6,270 bases of DNA from Urbifossiella sp043733485 (GTDB taxonomy: Bacteria; Planctomycetota; Planctomycetia; Gemmatales; Gemmataceae), in contig JAYTGN010000121.1 of NCBI GenBank assembly GCA_043733485.1, forward strand, positions 1-6,270, written 5' to 3'. Positions 1 to 6,102 of the stretch are shown here, piece by piece. Both the position numbers and the translations under genes were made by a program. The notes under the pieces are model-generated. The model was not told where the DNA came from, did no database searches, and saw nothing but the letters and a program-made list of their open reading frames with translations. Positions within the stretch are counted from its first letter, which is position 1. Every line of letters starts with the position of its first letter.

Positions 1-21
1 CAGTAGAGAACGGAAGTTGAG

Positions 22-53
22 ACGGAATCTGGGCGATAAACGGTAATCTGGGC
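22..53. repeat. Pair of near-identical direct repeats at window edge
   Basis: Two copies of a 13-14 base unit lie 18-19 bases apart: ACGGAATCTGGGC at 22-34 and ACGGTAATCTGGGC at 40-53. They share AATCTGGGC exactly and differ by one inserted T. No complete gene covers them. A short plus-strand open frame enters from the left edge and stops at 44-46 (last residues SRERKLRRNLGDKR), so the first repeat could lie inside the end of a gene whose body is outside the window. Spaced direct repeats of this kind occur near the ends of some insertion sequences, for example the IS21 family, but no terminal inverted repeat or transposase is visible here. Confidence 0.5.
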
Positions 54-100
54 AGTTTCACTACCCTCGTGGCATCGGGTTTCAGCCAGGGTGATCTAGC

Positions 101-826
101 TCACTCTTCGATTGGACCTTGTCGCTTGATCCGAGCCCACTCATCCTCTAGGGCTCGTAAGAGTCCGGTTAGGGCCGCTCGATCCGAGTTGTTCGGCATC
201 GAGGCTATTGTTTCCCGCACTTCACTGATCTGCTTCTCGACTACGCTCTCTCTTGCGATGGCCCCGGATCGGTCCCTGTACCGTCGCTCTTTCGGACGAA
301 CGGTTGTTACTTCGCGGCCTTTGTCTGCGTACTCGGCGAGCCCGCGACGGTCAATTTCATCGTTCAAGGCCTTCCGTACTTCGGCTTCACTCCTGTTCGT
401 TTCACCTGCGATTGTCTCGATGAGTTTCCGGCCACCTTCAGTGCGGTTCCACCGTGCGTCGCGTGGGTCCGATTGGGTGGAATCAGATACCGAGTCGGGA
501 GTGGTGGTGGATTTTGCCGCCGGGCGATCCATGCACCAGATTAGAAATGCAACAGGCGTGAGGAGGACAACGAACGTGATGATAAACCCCATGAAGTCCC
601 ATCTTGGGGCAGAAGGCATTTTTGCATTAGGGTTTGTCGGCCTACTCTCTTGTTCGTCCCTTAAAAATGACAGTAAAGAGGCCAGTAGCGACCATCGCGA
701 TTGCAAGGGTGCGACCGCATGCGGTACTGGGACTCTCTCGCTTGGTCTTACAGCAAGGGCTGTCACTACAATGACGGCGACCACAAGAAGGCCGACGAAA
801 AGGGGGAGTATCGTGGCTAAGTTCAT
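101..826 (-). CDS. Hypothetical membrane protein with two N-terminal membrane segments
   Basis: I do not recognise this family. From ATG at 826 it encodes 241 residues. A hydrophobic segment at about 3-26 starts almost at the N-terminus. A second (about 77-99, FMGFIITFVVLLTPVAFLIW) follows a roughly 50-residue charged spacer. The remaining 140 residues are polar and highly charged, with a Ser/Thr/Asp linker (105-125) and likely helices at about 130-165 and 190-235. It is probably an inner-membrane protein with a soluble C-terminal domain; the topology is not determined. I prefer ATG 826 because AGGCG lies 7 bases upstream and hydrophobicity starts directly. The frame stays open upstream to ATG 865 and TTG 889, which would add an Arg-rich N-terminus. 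GC is clearly lower than in the genes to the right, which fits an accessory or transferred gene. The long opposite-strand frame over the same bases is Ser/Arg-rich and looks like a shadow. That a gene is here is fairly secure; its function is unknown. Confidence 0.7.
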   Translation of the reverse strand: MNLATILPLFVGLLVVAVIVVTALAVRPSERVPVPHAVAPLQSRWSLLASLLSFLRDEQESRPTNPNAKMPSAPRWDFMGFIITFVVLLTPVAFLIWCMDRPAAKSTTTPDSVSDSTQSDPRDARWNRTEGGRKLIETIAGETNRSEAEVRKALNDEIDRRGLAEYADKGREVTTVRPKERRYRDRSGAIARESVVEKQISEVRETIASMPNNSDRAALTGLLRALEDEWARIKRQGPIEE

Positions 827-852
827 GTGATTTCGCCTGTGATTTCGCGAAA
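826..852. repeat. 12-base tandem repeat and 10-bp palindrome at the start of the membrane-protein gene
   Basis: The 11-mer TGTGATTTCGC occurs at 826-836 and again at 838-848, a 12-base period. The second copy runs into the perfect palindrome TTTCGCGAAA at 843-852. On the minus strand the copies lie directly before the preferred ATG (826-824), whose first base is in the repeat, and the Shine-Dalgarno-like AGGCG is part of the repeat region. This could be an operator or a small slippage duplication affecting start-codon context. Only the repeat itself is seen; the regulatory role is inference. Confidence 0.6.
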
Positions 853-1273
853 GGCGATCAAGCATAGAACCAATTCTGCGACGAGACAACTGTATGGAGA
901 TATAAAGCGGTAGACTGCCGTCTCCGGGTACGATGAACTATTCCAGTGAACAACTTACAGCGACAATTCGGTATGGTAGTACGCCGAAAACGGCTCAGAG
1001 CTGGACTGTCCCAAGAGGCTCTTTCGGGATTGGCGGGAGGTTGAACCCCATGAGGCTTTGCGACTGATTGCTTCAACTTGCCCTTTCGTAGCGGCACCGG
1101 CCTGACTGAGCCCAATTTTGGCTGTAAGGTGCTTCAGGTACTCCTCGTAGCCTCGATACGACTCATGCTTCACGCAGTCCTTGGCACTCTTCGCTCGAAC
1201 CGTCGCCGATGCAGATCCTCAACCCGACGAGCCTGTTCCAGAACGTGGGCCGTTGGCGATTGGAGTAGCCGCG
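853..1273. other. Stretch without a convincing gene; possible gene remnants
   Basis: This gap of about 420 bases separates the membrane-protein gene from the TolC-family gene. GC is low like the gene to its left. Only short frames are present, none with a good ribosome binding site. One minus-strand frame, open from a stop at about 1221 down to 955 with a GTG at 1173, encodes a 72-residue piece beginning VKHESYRGYEEYLKHL. That start is acidic/basic and Tyr-rich like a real helical domain, whereas the rest is Ser-rich and non-descript, as if a coding fragment were followed by unrelated sequence. The piece faintly resembles the N-terminal core-binding region of tyrosine recombinases, which I cannot confirm. 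An AT-rich TTTATAT at about 901-907 on the minus strand is a weak candidate -10 element for the downstream gene, without a clear -35. I see no terminator for the TolC-family gene. Confidence 0.4.
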
Positions 1274-2998
1274 TTACGGCAGCTGAGGAATTGCAGGCAG
1301 AGGTCCGAGTGGTGCCGCGCTGCCGAGGCGGGTGCGCGGGCCATCGGGTTCTGACGGCGCGGGAATCACCGGCACCTCGGCGCTAATGGCGCTGCCGGGT
1401 CCGGCGCGCGGGCCGAACGCTTCGGGTTCGGTCGCTGCGGGAACCTCAGCCGATGGCGTGGGAACCGCACCGGCCAGACACTGCGCCGGATGCCCGAGCG
1501 CCCGATAAAGGCGGAACTGGGCGCGGTTGTAATCCGCGACCGAAGTGTAGAAATCGGTGCTCGCCTGGCCGAGCGATTGCACGGCGGCGACCGCTTCCTG
1601 AGGCCGCACCACGAGCAACACCGCCTCGCCGACCCGCCGCGTTTGGCCCATCCCTTCGAGGCTCTTGTTCACCAAGTCGATTGCTTCTCGCAACGCCGGT
1701 TCGGCCTGGTTCAAACGCTCGGCGGAAGACCGCACCTCGGCGAACGCCCGCGCCACTTCCGCCGCGATTCGATCCTGCGTTCGAAACAGTTCCAACGTCG
1801 CGATCTCGTGCTCGGCCTTCCGCTCGTTCATCCTCGCTCGGTTCCCGAAGCCGAGCGACTGGAACTCCCAAAGCAGTTGCATGTCGATGTCGAAGCGGCC
1901 GGAGAAGTTCTTCAGGACGTCGTTCTGTCCGCCGCCGAAGGCCCCGTACCCGAGCGAGCCACTCGGGTTCGTCGAGACGCTTCGCAAGGCGAGGCTCGGC
2001 ACGAGCGGTCGAATCTTCTCTTGCTTCAAGCGGGCGAGCGTGGCCTGAACCACGGCCTGATTCCCGGCGAGTTCGGGCCGGGCACTGAGCGCGATCGGGA
2101 TCAGGCCATCGAGTGACACTCCGGCATCGATCACCGTGACCGGCAAGAACGGAGGCTCCATCGGTTCGACCACGGCCGTGGGGTCGAGCCGAAGCAAGCG
2201 CGCGAGTTCGGCACTGGCCACGCGCCAGCGTTCGCGCGTGGCCATGACCACTTGCCGGCGACGGGCCAGTTCCACCTTCGCGCGGCTCTCTTCTGGCGGC
2301 GGCGCGAGACCCTTCACGAGTTCCGCCGTTCGCCGAGCCAGTTCCACCGCGTGCTTCTCGGCGAGCAGTGCCCCGGCCAGTTCCCCACGTGCCTGTTGCA
2401 CCGCGAAGTACGCCTCCGCCACTTGCAGCGTGAGGTCGTTGATCGCGGATTGCTGATATGCTTGCCGGGCTCTCAAGTCTTGCTTCGCGGCCAGCGGCGC
2501 GTAGACCGCATCGGAGAACGAGAAGACGACGTTCGGGCCGAACCCGGCCATGAAGTTGTTGCGGTTCTGGCGGACGATGTCGCCCTGGAAGTTCTGCTGC
2601 GGGCCGGTGTGCGCGAAGTAATCGGTGCCGACCACGAGGTTGGGCACCCAGAGGAGCCGGGCGCGGTCGTAGAGCGCCGCCGAAACCGCGACCTGCCTGC
2701 CCGCGATTTGCACGTCCAGCGGGCGGGCACCGGCCAGTTGCAGGGCCGTCGCGAAGTTGATCGGCAGCGGCGTATCGGATGAAGCGAGAGGCGGTGAAGA
2801 TTGTGGAAGCGGCCCGCGACCCGCGAGCAATTGAACCGGCGGAGCGAGCGTGCCTGGGAGCGCGACCGTCCCAGCCGCATCTTTTGCGAGCGGCGTCCGT
2901 TCTTCGGGAAGTTGGAACTTGGGCGCATCGCCGACGCAACCGGCACCGCATGCCAGTCCCGCCGTCACGGCCAATGTCCAACCGCGCCGCCAACGCAT
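1274..2998 (-). CDS. TolC-family outer membrane efflux protein
   Basis: This is an outer-membrane channel of the TolC/OEP family, which normally forms a trimeric beta-barrel and periplasmic alpha-tunnel and exports substrates with an inner-membrane pump and an adaptor. From ATG 2998 it is 574 residues, longer than the usual 420-500. The N-terminus MRWRRGWTLAVTAGLACGAGC is a short export signal. Cys17 or Cys21 might be lipidated, but neither lipobox is canonical. A Pro-rich spacer (about 30-78) precedes two OEP repeats at about 79-280 and 297-505. These show typical helices (INDLTLQVAEAYFAVQQA; TQDRIAAEVARAFAEVRSS) and barrel strands such as FGPNVVFSFSD and DIDMQLLWEFQSLGFGNR. A Pro/Ala tail of about 65 residues follows, with a tandem duplication. 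ATG 2998 is preferred because GGGGA lies 5 bases upstream; GTG 3037 in the same frame would add 13 residues and lacks such a site. No pump or adaptor gene is adjacent, so the substrate is unknown. Confidence 0.9.
   Translation of the reverse strand: MRWRRGWTLAVTAGLACGAGCVGDAPKFQLPEERTPLAKDAAGTVALPGTLAPPVQLLAGRGPLPQSSPPLASSDTPLPINFATALQLAGARPLDVQIAGRQVAVSAALYDRARLLWVPNLVVGTDYFAHTGPQQNFQGDIVRQNRNNFMAGFGPNVVFSFSDAVYAPLAAKQDLRARQAYQQSAINDLTLQVAEAYFAVQQARGELAGALLAEKHAVELARRTAELVKGLAPPPEESRAKVELARRRQVVMATRERWRVASAELARLLRLDPTAVVEPMEPPFLPVTVIDAGVSLDGLIPIALSARPELAGNQAVVQATLARLKQEKIRPLVPSLALRSVSTNPSGSLGYGAFGGGQNDVLKNFSGRFDIDMQLLWEFQSLGFGNRARMNERKAEHEIATLELFRTQDRIAAEVARAFAEVRSSAERLNQAEPALREAIDLVNKSLEGMGQTRRVGEAVLLVVRPQEAVAAVQSLGQASTDFYTSVADYNRAQFRLYRALGHPAQCLAGAVPTPSAEVPAATEPEAFGPRAGPGSAISAEVPVIPAPSEPDGPRTRLGSAAPLGPLPAIPQLP
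1316..1453 (-). repeat. 69-base tandem duplication in the TolC-family C-terminal tail
   Basis: Two adjacent 23-codon units encode residues 516-538 and 539-561 of the 574-residue protein, at 1385-1453 and 1316-1384. Both begin SAEVP and share a GPR...GSA ending (GPRAGPGSA in the first, GPRTRLGSA in the second); the centre has diverged. On the plus strand, stretches such as GCGCTGCCG and GCGCGGGCC recur in both units. The tail lies beyond the last OEP helix, so it is probably a flexible periplasmic extension that tolerates such changes. Confidence 0.6.
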
Positions 2999-3329
2999 CG
3001 GAATCCCCGGTCGCAGACACTCCCCCAAGCTCGCCACGGGCTATATCGGCGTGCCTTCAACCGGGCAAGTCGAGTCGGCGGTGCGGGTGCGACAACGATT
3101 CTTGGAGGTCGTAGCCCGGATCCGTCCCTTCGCAACAGGCGATCGGATAAACGGCTCAAAACCGACCGGTTCGGAAACTCACAGATTTCTTCACAAACCC
3201 CATGAAATCAGGCATGAAACGGGTCAGGCTGCCAAAGTCGGTGTGACGAGAAGTGGCAATGTGGCAGCCTGACTACCCCAAGTCGCGCAAGACGAGTTCA
3301 ATCCGGTCTTTAAGTTTTCGGCGGACTGC
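2999..3329. other. Intergenic region between propeller and TolC-family genes
   Basis: No convincing gene lies in these 331 bases; every frame through it is short or shadows a neighbour. It is more AT-rich than the flanking genes, as a real intergenic region would be. It contains a perfect 12-bp inverted repeat (3223-3273), a smaller inverted repeat GATTTC/GAAATC (3184-3189 and 3204-3209), two CATGAAA direct repeats 12 bases apart (3201-3207 and 3213-3219), and a palindrome AACCG-AC-CGGTT (3160-3171). It should hold the promoter of the TolC-family gene, but I see no clear -35/-10 pair. Confidence 0.6.
3223..3273. repeat. Perfect 12-bp inverted repeat with 27-base loop
   Basis: GTCAGGCTGCCA at 3223-3234 is the exact reverse complement of TGGCAGCCTGAC at 3262-3273. 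The stem can continue with GG/CC pairs after a two-base bulge. It lies 57 bases past the stop codon of the propeller gene (minus strand) and well upstream of the TolC-family start. On neither strand is the stem followed by a T-run, so it is not a classical intrinsic terminator. It may be a transcript-end stabilising hairpin, a regulator site or a small mobile palindrome. Confidence 0.65.
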
Positions 3330-3341
3330 TCAGTATCCGCC
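3320..3341 (-). other. Short hairpin at the stop codon of the propeller gene
   Basis: GGCGGA (3320-3325) and TCCGCC (3336-3341) form a perfect 6-bp stem around a 10-base loop that contains the stop codon of the propeller gene. On the minus strand the stem is followed by GAAAACTTAAAG, with no T-tract, so intrinsic termination is doubtful. It may be chance in GC-rich sequence. Confidence 0.3.
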
Positions 3342-5255
3342 GTCGTCCAACCTCCAGAAGCAGACCGCGCCGGCCTGGCCCGTGCTGATCACGTGCTTGC
3401 CGTCCGGCGAGACGGCCACGCGAAAGACCGGGCTGGCGTGGGCCGCGAGCGTGTGCAAGATCGTGCCGCTACCCGCGTCCCAGACTCGAACCGTGTGGTC
3501 GAAGCCGGACGAGACGAGTACCTTGCCGCCGAGGGCCCAGACCACGCCGGTCGCGCGATCGGCATGGCCCTTCCAGCAAGAGAGTTCGGCACCCGTCTTC
3601 GCGTCCCAGATGCGGATAAATGTGTCGAGGCAGGCACCGGCGAGCTTGGTACCGTCGGGCGAAACGGCCAGCGCGAAGACACCGCCCATCGTGCCCTTGG
3701 TTCGCCAGAGTCCTTTTCCCGTGGCCGGATCGTAGGCCGCGACGCAGCCGTTGAGTACGGGCATGCCCCACTTCGCGCACCCGGCATAGAGTACCGCATC
3801 GTCCTTACCGAAGGCCAGGGCATGGACCGCGCCGCGCTTCGCCTCGCAGACGGCGATCTCGCGTTCGGGCTTGGTCGTGGCGGCATCGCGGACCTTCACC
3901 TTGCCGTCGCGGTCGCCGGTGGCGAGGAACTTCCCGTTGGCTCCGAGGGCGAGCGAATCGATGCCCGCGTCGTGGTCCGTCTCGATGGTCTTCGATCCCT
4001 TCGAAGCGATGTCCCAGGTGCGGAGCGATTTGTCCGCACCGACCGAATAGACGAGCTTGCCATCGGAGGAAATCGCGACGGCTTCGACCGTGCCTTCGTG
4101 CCCTCGGAAGGCCTCAGTCGGGCGGACGGCGTTGGCGGCGAACTCCCCGACGAAGACGATTCCGGCTTCGAACGAGAGTGCGAAGCGCTTCCCATCGGCA
4201 GACCACGCGGCGTTGCTAATCGCACCGGGCGCGGTCGGCGGCAGGATCGCGACCGGAGTGACCTTGATCGCCGGCTTCTTGATCGCGCCCGGCTCGACGT
4301 ACGCCGCCGGCCTTACCGGATTGGCTTCGGCCTCGGGCTTGGGTGCGATTCGCGGAAGGTAAACGGCGGGCCGGCCGATCGCGTGCGGTGGCTCGACCTT
4401 CGACAGCGGGTGAATTGCCAGCCGCGTGCCGTCCGTCTTGATCGAGACGTACACGCCGTTCGAGGAGCCGGGCTGCACGGTATGTGCGAACAGGATGCGA
4501 TCCGCACTCAGCCACACGGGGTTGAGGTTGAAGCCCGGCAGGTGCGTGATTTGTCGAGGTTGTCCGCCGGTGGCGGGGACGAGCGCGAGTTGCCAGCCGT
4601 ACTCGTTGGCGATGGCGATCGCGATGTGCTTGCCGTCCGGGCTCCACGCGGGGAAGAACGGTGCATCCGGCCCGAGGTCTTCGGTGAGAACCCTCAGGTT
4701 CGTGCCGTCCGGGCTCACGGTGCAAAGCGCGTGCGGCTTTCCGGACGGTTTGCATACCAAGGCGATCCGCTTGCCGTCGGGCGACCACGTGGGAGCGCTC
4801 GACTCGGCGAGCAATAATTTATCCTCCGAACCATCGAACGTCACGATCCGCGTTTCGTGCTTTCCGCCCTGAATCATGCGGATGTAAGCGAGGCTCTTGC
4901 CGTCCGCGGACCACGTCGGCGCGAGGCAACCCGACTGCGGTTCCGACGTCGTGAGCCGCTTGCGGTTCGAACCGTCCGCATCGCAGGAGTAAATTTCGAG
5001 TTCGTGTTCGCGCGTCTTACAGGCGAACGCGATCCGCTTTCCATCCGGGCTCCAGGCCGGATAAAGTTCCTCGGCCTGTTCGGACTTCGTGATGTTCTTG
5101 GCATCGCCTTTGATCGGATCGACGAGGAAGAGATCCGAGTTGCCGGCGCGAGCCGAGGGAATGAGAAAGGTCGGCTCATCGGGGAGCGCGACTGGTTCGG
5201 CCACCGCGACGGCGAGGAGCAAGCTGGCGAACGTAAGACCCATGTGAGGTTCCAT
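3330..5255 (-). CDS. Exported protein with TolB-like propeller fused to WD40 propeller
   Basis: This 641-residue protein appears to consist of two beta-propellers. The N-terminus has a weak export signal (about 5-20, GLTFASLLLAVAVA, possible cut after AVA) with no basic residue. Residues about 30-285 carry TolB/PD40-type blades, each marked by a variant of P-x-W-S-P-D-G-K (66-72, 113-120, 155-162, 202-209) and a degenerate fifth at 246-252. A Pro/Ala linker (about 300-345) joins a second propeller of seven likely blades. The first starts at WSADGK (351-356) and the other six resemble WD40 repeats, with GH near their starts (385, 563) and WD or related ends (414, 508, 550, 592, 634). Such proteins are usually binding scaffolds; no catalytic domain is visible. 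It probably acts in the periplasm or envelope. ATG 5243 (MGLTFAS) is an alternative start with GGA 7 bases upstream. It lies 69 bases after the PEP-CTERM gene and may share its transcript. The binding partner is unknown. Confidence 0.9.
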   Translation of the reverse strand: MEPHMGLTFASLLLAVAVAEPVALPDEPTFLIPSARAGNSDLFLVDPIKGDAKNITKSEQAEELYPAWSPDGKRIAFACKTREHELEIYSCDADGSNRKRLTTSEPQSGCLAPTWSADGKSLAYIRMIQGGKHETRIVTFDGSEDKLLLAESSAPTWSPDGKRIALVCKPSGKPHALCTVSPDGTNLRVLTEDLGPDAPFFPAWSPDGKHIAIAIANEYGWQLALVPATGGQPRQITHLPGFNLNPVWLSADRILFAHTVQPGSSNGVYVSIKTDGTRLAIHPLSKVEPPHAIGRPAVYLPRIAPKPEAEANPVRPAAYVEPGAIKKPAIKVTPVAILPPTAPGAISNAAWSADGKRFALSFEAGIVFVGEFAANAVRPTEAFRGHEGTVEAVAISSDGKLVYSVGADKSLRTWDIASKGSKTIETDHDAGIDSLALGANGKFLATGDRDGKVKVRDAATTKPEREIAVCEAKRGAVHALAFGKDDAVLYAGCAKWGMPVLNGCVAAYDPATGKGLWRTKGTMGGVFALAVSPDGTKLAGACLDTFIRIWDAKTGAELSCWKGHADRATGVVWALGGKVLVSSGFDHTVRVWDAGSGTILHTLAAHASPVFRVAVSPDGKHVISTGQAGAVCFWRLDDGGY

Positions 5256-5273
5256 CCATCGAGGAAATAGCCG

Positions 5274-5295
5274 AACACAGGCCGAGACCTGTGTT
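5274..5295. repeat. 8-bp hairpin between PEP-CTERM and propeller genes
   Basis: AACACAGG (5274-5281) and CCTGTGTT (5288-5295) are exact reverse complements around a 6-base loop. The hairpin lies within the 69-base gap, about 19 bases upstream of the propeller ATG 5255 on the minus strand. Only two T residues end the stem and no T-run follows, so full termination is unlikely. It could act as an attenuator, a processing site or an mRNA stabiliser that sets the ratio of the two proteins. Confidence 0.55.
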
Positions 5296-5324
5296 GCGGT
5301 GGGTCGTGGCTGGGCTTGGCATTC

Positions 5325-6062
5325 TCAGGCCGTGGCCGTCTTGGGGCGGCGACGCCAGGCGTGAATCGCGGCTCCGCCGATCGCGGCCATCAGCAGCGTG
5401 CCGGGTTCCGGAGTCGCCACCGGGCCGCCACTCGTGGGCACGGGCGGCGGAGTCGTTCCTGGAATAGGTTCCGGAACCGGATCGATCGGAGGAGGATCGA
5501 TTGGGCCGGGGTCGGGAAGGGGAACGTTCGGCGTGAGGCCGAGTACCCACCAGCCGCCATCCGGCACGTCGATGGATCCGGTGCCGAGTTTGTTTCCCGA
5601 GGAATCGGTGACCGTGGCCGTGAGGGTTCGCGAGCCGTTGTTGGGCTCCGCGAGGTTGACGCCGAACAGTGCGGCATTGGAAGGGACGCTGCCACCGGCA
5701 CTCGGGGCGGCGCTTGCGGGTGTACCGCCGGCCGTCTTGGCTCCAATCGGTGCGCTACCGCTCGCCAGGTAAGCGGAACCATCCGCGAGGTTGAGCAGCA
5801 CCGGCGTGCCGACTCCGCCGAAGAAGGAACTGCCGCCGCCGGTCGTGGCTTCGGCCGTCACGCCGCCGGAAAGTTCGGTCACCGCGAGGTTCGGTGCGTG
5901 CGGATTGTCGAAGAAGAAATCCGAAGTGGACGCGGGGGTTTCCGCCCCCGGTAGTCCGGCGGCCAGCGTGACCCACACGCTCGCCGCGTGTGCGGCTGCG
6001 GGTTCCGCGAGCCATCCGATGAGGATGCCGATTGCCGCCAACCATGCCGGTGCTCGCCGCAT
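5325..6062 (-). CDS. PEP-CTERM sorting domain-containing secreted protein
   Basis: This protein of 245 residues is exported and then anchored or processed by an exosortase, the transpeptidase-like membrane enzyme that recognises PEP-CTERM tails. The N-terminal signal MRRAPAWLAAIGILIGWLAE has a basic start, a hydrophobic core and a likely cut after AHA (about residue 26). The mature part (27-180) is Gly/Ala/Ser/Thr-rich and probably beta-structured, with FFFDNPHAPNLAVTELSGG and a Trp pair near 171; I do not recognise a named domain. A Pro-rich spacer (181-216, PDPGPIDPPPIDPVPEP) leads to the sorting signal: TPEPG (217-221), a hydrophobic stretch to about 236, then RRR (237-239) and a six-residue end. 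The start is ATG 6062 because GGGAGGT sits 5 bases upstream; the frame is open further but has no such site. No exosortase gene is in the window, which is normal because these proteins are scattered through genomes. The ligand or role at the surface is unknown. Confidence 0.9.
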   Translation of the reverse strand: MRRAPAWLAAIGILIGWLAEPAAAHAASVWVTLAAGLPGAETPASTSDFFFDNPHAPNLAVTELSGGVTAEATTGGGSSFFGGVGTPVLLNLADGSAYLASGSAPIGAKTAGGTPASAAPSAGGSVPSNAALFGVNLAEPNNGSRTLTATVTDSSGNKLGTGSIDVPDGGWWVLGLTPNVPLPDPGPIDPPPIDPVPEPIPGTTPPPVPTSGGPVATPEPGTLLMAAIGGAAIHAWRRRPKTATA

Positions 6063-6067
6063 CCGAC

Positions 6068-6074
6068 ACCTCCC
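6068..6074 (-). promoter_or_regulatory. Ribosome binding site of the PEP-CTERM gene
   Basis: GGGAGGT on the minus strand, 5 bases before ATG 6062, closely matches the anti-Shine-Dalgarno consensus. It decides this start over the upstream in-frame codon at 6116. Confidence 0.85.
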
Positions 6075-6081
6075 GTGGACC

Positions 6082-6102
6082 GCCCAATGGGCTATTAAGC
6101 CC
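6082..6102 (-). promoter_or_regulatory. Competing hairpins in the PEP-CTERM leader
   Basis: Reading the minus strand, GGGCT (6102-6098), AGCCC (6093-6089, after loop TAAT) and then GGGC (6085-6082, after ATT) lie in series. The middle AGCCC can pair with either neighbour, so two mutually exclusive small hairpins are possible, about 8 bases upstream of the ribosome binding site. The arrangement resembles a minimal attenuator or translational switch. The stems are only 4-5 bp, so a chance origin is possible. Confidence 0.35.

Noticed and set aside
69..830. Plus-strand open frame of 253 codons
   Set aside because: It is Ser/Arg-rich with no domain or ribosome binding site. The opposite strand encodes a plausible membrane protein with two well-formed hydrophobic segments.
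858..1115. 85-codon minus-strand frame as a small gene
   Set aside because: It overlaps another weak frame, has no ribosome binding site and has a composition without hydrophobic or domain pattern.
1453..2116. Plus-strand open frames of about 210 codons within the TolC-family gene
   Set aside because: They are antisense to conserved OEP sequence and have Arg/Pro-rich translations typical of shadows.
1446..3020. Long minus-strand open frame of 524 codons overlapping the TolC-family gene
   Set aside because: The product is Arg/Gly/Ala-rich and low in complexity, while the overlapping frame has a full TolC-family pattern. It is a GC-driven shadow.
3393..4817. Long plus-strand open frame of 474 codons
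   Set aside because: It lies antisense to the clearly real propeller gene. Its translation is Arg/Gly/Asp-rich with no domain, as expected for the mirror frame of a GC-rich gene.
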